Below, in pieces: positions 1 through 10,441 of a stretch of 64,000 bases of DNA. Below the pieces are notes generated by a model. The model did no database searches. It had not been told where the DNA came from and saw nothing but the letters and a program-made list of their open reading frames with translations. The number at the start of each line of letters is the position of its first letter. Within the stretch, counting starts at the first letter, position 1. The position numbers and the translations under genes are program-made. Source of the DNA: Methanobacteriaceae archaeon (lineage in GTDB: Archaea > Methanobacteriota > Methanobacteria > Methanobacteriales > Methanobacteriaceae); the NCBI GenBank assembly GCA_013403005.1, contig JACBOA010000001.1, forward strand, positions 186,001-250,000. The letters are read 5' to 3'.

Positions 1-431
1 TGGGAATCATACAAGTTGCCCTCCTCCTGGTAATAGCCATCATGGTATTCAACATCATGGTGGTGGGAAACGTACTCCTGGCCTTCCTGGCAGTCGCCAT
101 ATTGGCTGTAACCTGCCAGGCACTGGGAATATTGCTATCCAGCCTGGCCAAACGCCCAGAACAAGCAATACAATTTTTCCCATTTGTAATATTACCTGCA
201 TTCCTACTTTCAGGAGTATTCTGGCCAATACAAGCCATTCCCGAATGGTTAAGACCATTCTCTTATCTTGTACCCCCCACCTATGCGGCGGATGCCTGCC
301 GGGCAGTGATGCTTAAAGGATGGGGTTTGGATAAGATATGGACAGATCTGTTGGCTCTGTTAATATTTGCCATTTTGTTCATGCTACTGGCGGTATACTC
401 ATTAAAAAGGGAGAGAATGAAAAAAGTATAA
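1..431 (+). CDS. ABC-2 type transporter permease, C-terminal part (5' end outside window)
   Basis: The reading frame is open from the first full codon at base 3 to the stop at 429-431, so the start lies upstream and only about 142 residues are visible. The sequence is very hydrophobic, with roughly four membrane segments, and carries the hallmark of ABC-2 permeases: a long helix ending in FPFVILPAFLLSGVFWP, then the extracellular IPEWLR..SYLVPPTYA..A.R loop, and a last helix followed by the positive tail KRERMKKV. Such proteins form the membrane half of drug, polysaccharide or unknown-substrate exporters, and the ATPase is normally the adjacent upstream gene. The substrate cannot be told from this fragment. 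The family call is firm. Confidence 0.85.
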   Translation, partial: GIIQVALLLVIAIMVFNIMVVGNVLLAFLAVAILAVTCQALGILLSSLAKRPEQAIQFFPFVILPAFLLSGVFWPIQAIPEWLRPFSYLVPPTYAADACRAVMLKGWGLDKIWTDLLALLIFAILFMLLAVYSLKRERMKKV

Positions 432-529
432 AACTTTTTAATTTTTCATTTCTGGGACTCTAAAGTATTAGATTCCTGGCTGTTCATCAAAACTCACAAT
501 TCATTTAGCATAATTTCTCATCATAAAAG

Positions 530-561
530 ATAAATTAAGTCATAAAATAAATTAAGTCATA
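530..561. repeat. Short direct repeat, two copies of a 15-mer
   Basis: The 15-mer ATAAATTAAGTCATA occurs at 530-544 and again at 547-561 in the gap between the two convergent genes at 1-431 and 650-1570. Nothing else is visible in this AT-rich gap. It is most likely a slippage duplication. Confidence 0.55.
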
Positions 562-649
562 TATTTGCCATATTTGCTAATAATAGCTCAAACCAACAAG
601 TTTAATCTTTTTTTTTAAATCATTTGGATTTTTAATTCTAATGAGCGTA

Positions 650-1570
650 TTATGGTTTGACTTGGGGATTATAAATTAATCTTCGTATGCCTAATGCAAT
701 TAAGAATTTATTATTAACCAATATTTTTTGTTTCCTGAATAAAATTCTACGGAGAAGATCCCCCAAACCTCCACCAGTCAAGACATCCATTACTAAGTCT
801 CCAAAGGTAGGTTTTTGGATTTTTAGGTTTTTTTCCAGGAAATTCTTTAGATTGTCACGTCTCAATAACGCTATAATGATGGCAGTGATTAATAAGAGTG
901 CCAGCACAACTAGGAAAACTCCCCAAGTTCCCCAATCATGGAACTTAGCAATGTTAATTCCTAGCAGTGTGTATATAATTCCCAGTCCTACACCGAATGA
1001 ATGGTTTCCCACTTCGCCCATCATGATTTTACCCTGATAATCCAGGGGTGCATATCCAATACAGGCTGCTAAAAGAATCAGTGCTAATGAGTAAGGGTTA
1101 CCAGTGGTTAGGTAGAGGAGAATTGCCATTATAGAGCTCATTATAATCACAGTGGAGGCTGCAGTCCCCGGTTGCATATCTGCAATATTCAGGGGCTGGA
1201 TCATGAGTGCAATGAGTATTGAAACTGGGCCAAAGTAGAAGTACCCTACCAACATAACCATTAGCATACCAATACCTCTGGAGAACTGACCAATTTCAAC
1301 TGGGAGTCTTTTCAATTTTTTACGACCAATAATATCATCTAGAAATGCGAATAAACCTATTATTCCAATCAGATAGTTGGCTGGGAATGGAAAGAATAGT
1401 AATAGAACTAAAAATGGGGCTAAACCCACTCCTCGGGGTGTTCCGCCACGTATGGTTGTGTAAAGATTGCCTCCCAGCCTAGGAAATAATTTATAGAAGA
1501 CTATGGTGAAGCTGACTGATAGAAAGAAGACTGAAAATATCACAGATAAATTTGTCATATTCATTGGCAT
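650..1570 (-). CDS. MraY-like glycosyl-1-phosphate transferase (GT4 family), probable pseudomurein lipid-precursor enzyme
   Basis: This 306-residue polytopic membrane protein has about nine or ten hydrophobic segments. It carries MraY/WecA-like landmarks: the double aspartate in FAFLDDIIGRKK (D78-D79), a cytoplasmic NIADMQPG segment (about 128-135) in the place of the family's Asn/Asp nucleotide loop, and GEVGNHSFG (185-193), matching the GD.GS.LG segment. The family transfers a sugar-1-phosphate from a UDP-sugar to a polyprenyl phosphate at the cytoplasmic membrane face. Methanobacteriales build pseudomurein on such lipid carriers, so a role in cell-wall precursor synthesis is likely, but the exact substrate is inference. 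The gene is convergent with the ABC permease and stands alone. The start is the first of three closely spaced ATG codons, and the others cannot be excluded. Confidence 0.7.
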   Translation of the reverse strand: MPMNMTNLSVIFSVFFLSVSFTIVFYKLFPRLGGNLYTTIRGGTPRGVGLAPFLVLLLFFPFPANYLIGIIGLFAFLDDIIGRKKLKRLPVEIGQFSRGIGMLMVMLVGYFYFGPVSILIALMIQPLNIADMQPGTAASTVIIMSSIMAILLYLTTGNPYSLALILLAACIGYAPLDYQGKIMMGEVGNHSFGVGLGIIYTLLGINIAKFHDWGTWGVFLVVLALLLITAIIIALLRRDNLKNFLEKNLKIQKPTFGDLVMDVLTGGGLGDLLRRILFRKQKILVNNKFLIALGIRRLIYNPQVKP

Positions 1571-1635
1571 CCCGGATATAAATTTGTCAAGGTGATTTTA
1601 AATATAATTGTATTATTAGGACCCTTCATTTACTC

Positions 1636-2877
1636 CTAGGGTCCTACATGTCCTTCAGGTGTTTGTGCAATTACAGTTTTAAGACCTTTCTGGTTGAGTA
1701 AATCTTTCATATTCTTCATCTCCTGATAAGAAGGCAATAAAAGTTCTTTTTGCTGGAATTCGCCTCTATAATCAAGGATGCATACTTGCACTTTATCATT
1801 CAAACGGGCTATCTCATCTCCCATTTTTTCCACTTCTTCTTTGGAAATAAGGGCTTTATTATAGGGAATGCCAATTCCCAGGAAAACATCATCAACATGA
1901 TTCTCTAAAATATATTTCACTGCATTCCAAGAATTTTTAAGATATTTTTTTATTAGCTTTTCATCTGAAAGTCCAGTAATCTTCTTAAATGTGTCACTAC
2001 AAATTCCTTTCAGGTCAATCCCAATTTCTGTCATTCCAGCTTTAACCAGTTTATCAATATAATCTGGGTTTAATATGGTTCCATTGGTATCTACATGGAT
2101 ATGAATGTCTTTATCAGCTTCACGGATAGATTTTATTACGCCCAATAGCCAAGTGGGATTTAAAGTGCTTTCACCACCGGAAATTGCAATTCTGTTAACA
2201 TTGTATTGTTTTTGAAGTCCAAGTAACACCATTGCAGTTTCCTCACACTCCATGAGGTGTCCCCCACCACTAAAGGCCATCTGATAGTTCTGACATTGGG
2301 GGCAGCGAAGATTACAACCATGGGTGAAACAGGCAATTTCAATGGGTTTACCAGTTCCTTTCAGATAATAAGGAGTTCCCACCCCACCAACTGTATGGGC
2401 TCCGAATCCACTCACTGCTCTGAGTGGTGGAGGTTCTTCCAGTAACTCAATTTTCATACCATCATAGAGGGGAGTGATGCAGCTAAGAGCGTATCTTCCA
2501 TCTGCTTTCACAGCACATGACCAGCAACCACCACAAAGGCAGGGCATGGAAACTGTTCTAAGGGGAGTGTCTAGATCTGAAACAGTTGGAAAATCACAGA
2601 TTTTGACACCTGAAATATTCAGGGCATCTTTAATGAAACCCCTTGCTTGAATCTTTTTATGATTAACATAAACAGTTTTTTCAGTTAATCGGGTGTTTAT
2701 ATAAGATTCATCAGTTTCATCTATTAATATAGCTTTTTCGGGACATATCTGGACGCATGCTCCGCATCCAATACAAGTACCCTCCTCAAGACTCCGCCAG
2801 GCGCTTCTCAGAGGACAGATCACGGTTTCGCAAGCTCCGCAATGAATACATTTATCCAAATCTCTCTTAACCTTCAT
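1636..2877 (-). CDS. Radical SAM protein with N-terminal ferredoxin and [2Fe-2S]-like domains
   Basis: The 413 residues appear to hold several metal centres. Residues 10-21 (CIHCGAC...C) and 35-45 (CIGCGACVQIC) form a two-[4Fe-4S] bacterial ferredoxin-type domain. Residues 113-133 contain CLCGGCWSC followed by a distant Cys, resembling a plant-type [2Fe-2S] domain. Residues 188-195 are the radical SAM motif CNLRCPQC, followed by GGEST and a TIM-barrel-like remainder with the DTNGT segment. The closest general match is the pyruvate formate-lyase activase-like group of radical SAM enzymes. No substrate can be named. The extra clusters suggest a built-in electron wire to the SAM cluster. The ATG overlaps the stop of the upstream pelA gene in an ATGA, so the two are probably cotranscribed and translationally coupled. 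Confidence 0.85.
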   Translation of the reverse strand: MKVKRDLDKCIHCGACETVICPLRSAWRSLEEGTCIGCGACVQICPEKAILIDETDESYINTRLTEKTVYVNHKKIQARGFIKDALNISGVKICDFPTVSDLDTPLRTVSMPCLCGGCWSCAVKADGRYALSCITPLYDGMKIELLEEPPPLRAVSGFGAHTVGGVGTPYYLKGTGKPIEIACFTHGCNLRCPQCQNYQMAFSGGGHLMECEETAMVLLGLQKQYNVNRIAISGGESTLNPTWLLGVIKSIREADKDIHIHVDTNGTILNPDYIDKLVKAGMTEIGIDLKGICSDTFKKITGLSDEKLIKKYLKNSWNAVKYILENHVDDVFLGIGIPYNKALISKEEVEKMGDEIARLNDKVQVCILDYRGEFQQKELLLPSYQEMKNMKDLLNQKGLKTVIAQTPEGHVGP

Positions 2878-3935
2878 TTCAAAGCATACCTTAAAAGCGC
2901 TGCTAATCCACCCAGAGCACTTAACTGTTTTCCACCGTCATGTTCACTGCTTAAGACCATAACTTTCCCCCCCAAGTTCTCAGTAAGGTCCATAATCTTT
3001 TCCACATCCAGTTCCCGGAGTAATTCATCAATAACCAGTAACTCACTAACTGCACCAGCTTCTGCAGCAGTTTTAACTTCACTCTTTCCATAGGCGACTA
3101 GATTAGAATTTTTCCCGATTTCCTCCAGAACCCGGGCCATCATTCTTATTTCCTGGGCAATACGACCTTCAGTGGCCATTTCTTCCAGAATACCTTTCTG
3201 AAGCACCTCATGGATCCCGGATCTGCCCCCAGCCCCGGTACTTTCCAGACGGGAAATTCGGGCAATATCTGGATATTTCTGCCTGATAAATTGATAAAAA
3301 TCATTTTTACCAAAACCAGGCCCGGCTATTACCATTCCTTCTATCCCCTCAAACTTTTTAATGGTGCTTACGATCTCCTCGTAGAAATTGTTAATGACTT
3401 GTTGACGGTTTTTTTGAACCATTCTCTTACCAGAGATGCCCCCAATTATGGGGCCGTAGTATTCCACTCCGTACTGTCTCAGGATACCCAAATCTGCATT
3501 ATCATCTTCTATTACCACTACCAGGGCCTTTGGTATTTTTGATGCATCAATGGCTTCTTTGATCCTTTTACGGTGCCAGCGTGACCATCTTTCTTTTTCT
3601 ATTTTCACCGAGTTGTTGAGCTTCAAATCCAGGGTGTGATGGGCTCCTAATGACACCAGATCTTCTGGTCCCTTCTCAATAACTCCCTTAGCACGTAATT
3701 TTCCAGTGTACTTATGAAAACTAATGCTTTCCACTCTTATGCCCATGAAAAAGGTTTTTTTGATTCCCCGATCACTCCGCAACCGCTCTCCAGTTGTGTC
3801 CTGAATTCTGCGGGTGGTACGCGAAGAAACAAGATCTCCGGGTTCAATAAGGTGAGATAGATGCCAGAGATCATCCAAAGTTTCTGGGAATAACTCAATA
3901 ATTCCCCTTTTAGCATCCTGAAAAACTATGCGCAT
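2874..3935 (-). CDS. pelA: Pelota (Dom34 homologue), mRNA surveillance and ribosome rescue factor
   Basis: The 353 residues match archaeal Pelota in length and layout. There is an N-terminal Sm-like domain starting MRIVFQDAKRGIIELFPE, with the LIEPGDLV.SRTTRRIQ segment, followed by central and C-terminal eRF1-like domains (GPGFGKNDFYQF and KSEVKTAAEAGAVSELLVID). As in all Pelota proteins, the central domain lacks the GGQ motif of release factors. Pelota binds the A site of stalled ribosomes and, with an EF1A/ABCE1-type partner, splits them. The gene is the first of a two-gene unit with the radical SAM protein, sharing an ATGA. Divergent from it, across 220 bases, is the small gene at 4156. 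The assignment is secure. Confidence 0.96.
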   Translation of the reverse strand: MRIVFQDAKRGIIELFPETLDDLWHLSHLIEPGDLVSSRTTRRIQDTTGERLRSDRGIKKTFFMGIRVESISFHKYTGKLRAKGVIEKGPEDLVSLGAHHTLDLKLNNSVKIEKERWSRWHRKRIKEAIDASKIPKALVVVIEDDNADLGILRQYGVEYYGPIIGGISGKRMVQKNRQQVINNFYEEIVSTIKKFEGIEGMVIAGPGFGKNDFYQFIRQKYPDIARISRLESTGAGGRSGIHEVLQKGILEEMATEGRIAQEIRMMARVLEEIGKNSNLVAYGKSEVKTAAEAGAVSELLVIDELLRELDVEKIMDLTENLGGKVMVLSSEHDGGKQLSALGGLAALLRYALK

Positions 3936-4112
3936 AATATGGCCTTCTATATCAATTTAAACATGCTTCAATAGATTTTAGTTGAATATTTTTGTTAAAT
4001 ATATTTTTATGATGTATTTCAAACATTTTAAACCTATTTGTTGTCGGAACTTTTTATTAGATCCTTAATTTTCTTTTACATCTCTCATATCTTTTACACC
4101 TAAAATCATAAC

Positions 4113-4120
4113 TTTTATAT
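4113..4120 (+). promoter_or_regulatory. TATA box for the gene at 4156
   Basis: TTTATATA lies 36-43 bases before the ATG at 4156, in the divergent pelA/4156 gap. Archaeal TATA boxes sit about 25 bases before the transcript start, which would give a start near 4141 and a short leader holding GGTGAT at 4145-4150 as ribosome binding site. Confidence 0.6.
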
Positions 4121-4155
4121 AAAACGTATTACAAATATTTTGCTGGTGATTAAAT

Positions 4156-4476
4156 ATGGACAACCAGTTAGAAAGTAAGATTAAAGAAACCCTGGAAAAT
4201 GTTAAACCCTGGCAAAGAGTGCCCACATCTCTTGAAGGTGTATTTTTAATCAAAGCTCCTACAAGAGGCGATCAGGAAAGCATAATGGTAGAAATAAATC
4301 CATTGGATGAACTTGGAAGCCCTATTAAGCGCAGGGGCATATTTCTCCAGCGTAGAACACAACTGGAACGATTTTTAGAAGTTATGCAGAAACCACGTTT
4401 AATGGAGTTTATGGATACACTGGATGCTATGGCTGGAGTTACCGGGGATGATAAGGTGAGAACATTAGAAATATGA
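4156..4476 (+). CDS. Small conserved protein of unknown function, 106 aa
   Basis: I do not recognise a named domain. The protein is soluble and mixed-charge, without signal peptide or membrane segment. It begins with an amphipathic, acidic-basic stretch (residues 1-20), has a central beta-like part (GVFLIKAPTRGDQESIMVEINPL) and a basic turn (SPIKRRGIFLQRR, about 55-67), and ends in a helical region. A ribosome binding site, GGTGAT, stands six bases before the ATG, and a TATA box lies upstream, so it looks like a real expressed gene. It is followed after 83 bases by tyrA on the same strand. A link with tyrosine synthesis is not supported by anything in the protein itself. Confidence 0.7.
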   Translation: MDNQLESKIKETLENVKPWQRVPTSLEGVFLIKAPTRGDQESIMVEINPLDELGSPIKRRGIFLQRRTQLERFLEVMQKPRLMEFMDTLDAMAGVTGDDKVRTLEI

Positions 4477-4559
4477 TGGGCAATGAGGGGATAAATTTAA
4501 AAATACGTGTTTCTAGTGGGGGATAAATTTATTATTACACATCCCCATAGATAACTTAT

Positions 4560-5867
4560 ATGAAAGTAGCGATTATTGGAGGAACCCGTGGACTGGGGAA
4601 CTGGATAGCGAATTTTCTAAATAAAAGAGGATGCCAGGTCACCATCACTGGCAGGAATGCTCCTATGGGAGAAGCTATCGCCAGTAAAATGGGAGTTTCA
4701 TACACTTCTAACAATGTTGAAGCTACTTCAGAGGCAGAAATAGTAATAATAGCTGTTCCTATAGATGCAACTCCTCGAACAATAAAAGAAGTGTCTCCTC
4801 ATCTTCAGAAAGGATCTTTACTGGTTGATGTGACGTCTGTAAAGGAGAAATCAGCAGCACTCATGTACCAGCATGTTCCTGAGGGTGTGGAAGTACTCCC
4901 CACTCATCCCATGTTCGGCCCCAGGGTTAGGTCTCTTGATGGGCAGGTGATTGTTTTAACTCCGCGAAGTGTAGATGGTAAATGGTACAGGAAGGTAGTG
5001 AGTTTCCTGGAGAATGAACAGGCCCGAGTACTCATCACCACGCCGGAATCACATGATCGGATGATGAGCATTGTCCAGGGACTCACTCATTTTGCCTATA
5101 TTTCAGTGGCAGTAGCCATTGAAAGAATGCAAGTTGAAATTAAAGAGTCCCGCAAGTTCGCCAGTCCCATATACAGCCTTATGCTGGACATGATAGCTCG
5201 TATTGTAGCCCAGAATCCATACCTATGCTACTCTATCCAAACCCAGAACCAGCACATTCCTGAGGTCCACCAGACGTTGCTTTCAACCTTCCAGGAACTC
5301 AAATCCATGATTGATAAAAAAAACCAGGAAGATTTTGTTAAAGCCATGAGTTCAGCAGCCAAACATCTTGATGACATTGAAGCAGCTTTAGGAAGATCAG
5401 ATAAGGCTATAAATGCTCTAAATGCAGAGATAACTCATTTAAAACAATCACTAGGGCATGAAGTAGGTTTAAGGCATATGTACTCCCAGAAAATCCATAT
5501 TGGAATCTTGGAAGAATTAAATCCTGATTTTCTCATATTGAAAGAGAGGAATAAAACTACCAGGCTTAAACTTTCTAATGTGGAAATTTTAACTCCTGAA
5601 GAAACCCAACAATGGAAAATAGGTCATTTTCCTCTGAAAACCTTTGATGTTTCGGTGATGTTTCCAGAAAACTCTAAACCAGAATTGATTGCCAAAAACA
5701 TCGAAAAAATTGAGGGCGTGGTCCGAACTAAAGTTTCAGACATATATAATGGAGAACAAATTCCTGAAGGATGGATTAGTATTACCATTTCCTACCAGGT
5801 GATTGACTATCCCATCAGAAGGGAAGTCGAAAATCTATTAAGAACATTTGGTGGTAAAATTAGATAA
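4560..5867 (+). CDS. tyrA: Prephenate dehydrogenase with C-terminal FDX-ACB-like domain
   Basis: The 435-residue protein starts with a Rossmann fold (VAIIGGTRGLGNWIA, residues 3-17) and has the TyrA signature LPTHPMFGPRV (about 118-128) followed by an all-helical dimer domain to about 285. It oxidises and decarboxylates prephenate to 4-hydroxyphenylpyruvate for tyrosine synthesis. After residue 300 come about 135 further residues. The last 80 (from FPLKTFDVSVMF) contain KVSDIYNGEQIPEGWISITI, which reads like the ferredoxin-fold anticodon-binding domain of PheRS beta subunits rather than a classical ACT domain. That domain may sense an aromatic amino acid, which is inference. The dehydrogenase call is firm and the tail assignment moderate. 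No clear ribosome binding site precedes the ATG. Confidence 0.88.
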   Translation: MKVAIIGGTRGLGNWIANFLNKRGCQVTITGRNAPMGEAIASKMGVSYTSNNVEATSEAEIVIIAVPIDATPRTIKEVSPHLQKGSLLVDVTSVKEKSAALMYQHVPEGVEVLPTHPMFGPRVRSLDGQVIVLTPRSVDGKWYRKVVSFLENEQARVLITTPESHDRMMSIVQGLTHFAYISVAVAIERMQVEIKESRKFASPIYSLMLDMIARIVAQNPYLCYSIQTQNQHIPEVHQTLLSTFQELKSMIDKKNQEDFVKAMSSAAKHLDDIEAALGRSDKAINALNAEITHLKQSLGHEVGLRHMYSQKIHIGILEELNPDFLILKERNKTTRLKLSNVEILTPEETQQWKIGHFPLKTFDVSVMFPENSKPELIAKNIEKIEGVVRTKVSDIYNGEQIPEGWISITISYQVIDYPIRREVENLLRTFGGKIR

Positions 5868-6168
5868 TATGGGGTTTAGATGGGTTATTTAGATTTAGAG
5901 GTGTTATAAAACTTCTTTTGGAACCATAAAAAACCAAATACAAAATACTATTTAAAAAACTATTATGGTTACCATTCTTAATATTCATAGAATTAAATTG
6001 CTCTCTATAAGGACAACCTCTGGACAGTTGATTTTTATATCTGGTTTATTGTAATGGAGATCTGAATCCGGGTTGGTAGTTTCCAGGTAGTTGAGGGGAC
6101 CGTTGATCCCAAGATTCCCAAGGATGTTCAACTTATCAAATGGCACCATAGGAGATGAGATATTACTA

Positions 6169-6202
6169 TTTATACAAAGTAACTGTTTATACAAAGTAAC
6201 TG
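6169..6202. repeat. Perfect 17-bp tandem duplication
   Basis: TTTATACAAAGTAACTG is present twice without spacer at 6169-6185 and 6186-6202, inside the degenerate region before cdc48. It is probably a replication-slippage event. Each copy contains a TTTATA string that could mimic a TATA box. Confidence 0.7.
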
Positions 6203-6408
6203 CAAGCATATAAAAGGCATCCATTACTATAAAAGGGGAGAAGAAACTCTGGCCAGAAGATTAGATCTGGTCACGGTTCCTGTATTGGATGTAGGATTTA
6301 TATTGATAGTAATTGCCATGATCCTGGCTGCATGGTGAGGCTAAATGTAATTTTTCTCATTTTTTCGTTGATTCTATACACAATCATAAATCCATTTCTA
6401 CCGCAACA

Positions 6409-6416
6409 TTTATATA
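6409..6416 (+). promoter_or_regulatory. TATA box for cdc48
   Basis: TTTATATA lies about 120 bases before the cdc48 ATG, predicting a leader of around 95 bases. The GGGGGAT ribosome binding site just before the ATG at 6537 fixes the start codon. Confidence 0.6.
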
Positions 6417-6536
6417 GTAGAACCTACAAGGTTAAAGTAACATAAGTTAACTAAATATCAAAATGTACTATATTTGTTTTTAAATTAGTTATTTGCATTT
6501 ATTTGAAAAATAAAAAAATTTATAGGGGGATTAATC

Positions 6537-8732
<2,196 letters not shown>

Positions 8733-8776
8733 AAAACCATCATGAAAACCCCCTATCTATACATAAACCCATGAAT

Positions 8777-8820
8777 GGAGAAAATTCCTGATTAACAATG
8801 GAATTTTCTCCTTTTTTTTT
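8777..8820 (+). terminator. Hairpin plus T-run after cdc48
   Basis: GGAGAAAATTCC at 8777-8788 pairs perfectly with GGAATTTTCTCC at 8800-8811, leaving an 11-base loop, and nine T residues follow at 8812-8820. This is a textbook intrinsic terminator shape 45 bases after the cdc48 stop. Confidence 0.85.
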
Positions 8821-8938
8821 ATTTTTCCATTTTTTTACATTTACTATTCCCCTAATTAGTCACTGTTTAAAATAAAATAACTTTTTAAATAACTTTTTAA
8901 TTAAAATAAGCAAAGGATCACTTTAACATAGAGACTTA

Positions 8939-8946
8939 TTTATATA
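8939..8946 (+). promoter_or_regulatory. TATA box for the SAH/SIH hydrolase gene
   Basis: TTTATATA lies about 80 bases before the chosen ATG at 9026, predicting a transcript start near 8970 and a leader of about 55 bases. Confidence 0.6.
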
Positions 8947-9025
8947 AAGAATAGAGAATTAAAGTTAATAATCTAATAATGAAATCTGATTGAATTCATT
9001 TTTACATGAATCTAACGGTGATAAA

Positions 9026-10279
9026 ATGCCTTATAAAGTAAAAGACATGAATTTAGCCCCTCAGGGTGTAAAGAAGATTGAATGGGTTCAGAAGCACATG
9101 CCAGTACTGGAAACCATTAAAAAAAGATTCGAAAAAGAAAAACCCTTTGAGGGAATTACCATAGGGTCCTGCCTGCATCTGGAGCCTAAGACAATAAACT
9201 TGGGTTTAACCCTCCAGGCTGGTGGGGCGGAAGTGGCTATGACTGGTTGCAACCCACTATCCACACAGGATGATGCCACGGCAGCCGGTGCCAGTATGGG
9301 TCTAAATATGTATGGATGGAGAGAGCAGACAAATGAAGAATACTACCAAACCATCAACATGGTCTTGGATCACCAGCCAGACATTATCATTGACGATGGT
9401 GCGGATATGATTTTCATGATTCACAAAAAAAGAAGGGATGTGCTGGACAAGATTAGGGGTGCCTGTGAGGAAACCACCACTGGAATTCACCGCTTGAAGT
9501 CCATGCACGCTGATGGTGCTCTGGAATTTCCAGTAATAGCAGTTAACGATGCTTACACCAAATACCTTTTTGATAACCGTTACGGAACAGGACAATCAAC
9601 CTTTGACTCTATAATGGGATCCACCAACATCCTAATCGCCGGTAAAACCGTGGTGGTATGTGGATATGGCTGGTGTGGTAGAGGAATTGCTTTGCGGGCT
9701 CAGGGACTGGGAGCCAACGTTATAGTCACTGAAATCGATCCAATAAGGGCACTAGAAGCTCGTATGGATGGTTACAGGGTTATGCCAGTAAGAGAGGCAG
9801 TTAAACATGCTGATATACTGGTGACAGCCACTGGAAACATAGATGTCATTTCGGGGGATGACTTTAAGGTAATGAAAGATGGCTGTATAATGGCCAATTC
9901 TGGTCACTTTAACGTGGAAGTTAACCGGGAAGACCTGGATGCTTTGGCAGTTGAACAGAAACAAGTCAAACCAGATATTGAAGAATTTGTAATGGACGAC
10001 GGTCGTAGCATTTACCTTCTGGCTGAAGGTAGACTGGTTAACCTAGCAGGTGAAAGAGGACAGGGGCATCCAGCTGAGATCATGGACCTCTCCTTTGCCA
10101 TGCAGGCCTTATCTGCTGAACAAATAGTCCATAATGAAATGGAAGTAGGAGTCCACAAAACCCCTGATGAAGCAGATATGCGCGTGGCCAGACTAAAACT
10201 TGAGGCTATGGGTATTGAAATTGATGACCTATCTCAAAAACAGGTTGAGTATCTGGAAGGATGGGAACACGGAACTTAA
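9026..10279 (+). CDS. ahcY: S-adenosylhomocysteine / S-inosylhomocysteine hydrolase
   Basis: From the ATG at 9026 the protein has 417 residues and begins [20 protein letters not shown], the usual family start. A GGTGAT ribosome binding site stands at 9017-9022, so the in-frame TTG at 8990 is not used. Hallmarks are the CNPLSTQDD substrate segment, the NAD-binding [16 protein letters not shown] loop in the middle, and the GHFN and [15 protein letters not shown] motifs near the end. The enzyme removes the SAM-dependent methylation by-product. In methanogens the family is known to act on S-inosylhomocysteine after deamination, so both activities are possible. It is a single gene with its own promoter. 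A strongly structured 71-base element follows it. Confidence 0.93.
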   Translation: MPYKVKDMNLAPQGVKKIEWVQKHMPVLETIKKRFEKEKPFEGITIGSCLHLEPKTINLGLTLQAGGAEVAMTGCNPLSTQDDATAAGASMGLNMYGWREQTNEEYYQTINMVLDHQPDIIIDDGADMIFMIHKKRRDVLDKIRGACEETTTGIHRLKSMHADGALEFPVIAVNDAYTKYLFDNRYGTGQSTFDSIMGSTNILIAGKTVVVCGYGWCGRGIALRAQGLGANVIVTEIDPIRALEARMDGYRVMPVREAVKHADILVTATGNIDVISGDDFKVMKDGCIMANSGHFNVEVNREDLDALAVEQKQVKPDIEEFVMDDGRSIYLLAEGRLVNLAGERGQGHPAEIMDLSFAMQALSAEQIVHNEMEVGVHKTPDEADMRVARLKLEAMGIEIDDLSQKQVEYLEGWEHGT

Positions 10280-10307
10280 CATGGAAGTTTTAATTGGAAA
10301 TAGTGCT

Positions 10308-10378
10308 GGTAAGTTTGAGCTAACTAGGCAGTTTGCCCATAAAGTAACTCGGTTCAATTATAAGCTCAAACACTTGCC
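10308..10378 (+). other. Unexplained 71-base structured element (long hairpin with inner stem)
   Basis: GGTAAGTTTGAGCT at 10308-10321 pairs with AGCTCAAACACTTGCC at 10363-10378, giving about 14 base pairs (one G-U) with a two-base bulge. Inside the 41-base loop a second stem, GGCA/TGCC, closes a three-base loop (10327-10337). It lies between the hydrolase gene and the DUF2119 pair. No T-run follows, so it is not a simple terminator. The outer seven pairs could mimic a tRNA acceptor stem, but no T-arm or anticodon arm can be folded. A 39-codon open frame (10281-10400) runs through it and is probably incidental. Confidence 0.5.
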
Positions 10379-10441
10379 AGTTACAAATTTTCAATTATAA
10401 ATTAACCGAAACCTAAAAACTGAGACTGTAAATGACCTAAA

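Larger units (their letters stand above)
5868..6536 (+). other. Intergenic region with gene remnant, 17-bp tandem duplication and cdc48 promoter
   Basis: This 669-base stretch has no intact gene. On the plus strand, 6085-6156 can be read as a protein-like piece containing GTVDPKIPKDVQLIKW, and 6183-6335 as a second piece ending in RRLDLVTVPVLDVGFILIV plus IAMILAAW and a stop. The second piece has one hydrophobic segment, and neither has a start codon. They look like leftovers of a lost gene whose identity I cannot name. Between them TTTATACAAAGTAACTG is repeated exactly at 6169-6185 and 6186-6202. The right side holds the cdc48 promoter and leader. Confidence 0.4.

Noticed and set aside
5985..6224. 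Minus-strand 79-codon frame
   Set aside because: No ribosome binding site, no family, and it crosses a slippage duplication; plus-strand pieces look more protein-like.
8990..9025. Longer TTG start of the SAH/SIH hydrolase
   Set aside because: The ATG at 9026 has a good ribosome binding site and gives the family-typical N-terminus.
10308..10378. tRNA gene
   Set aside because: The outer seven pairs mimic an acceptor stem, but no anticodon or T-arm can be folded.
10200..10400. 66-codon plus frame overlapping the end of the hydrolase gene
   Set aside because: It starts inside the hydrolase gene in another frame and runs through the hairpin; no protein features.
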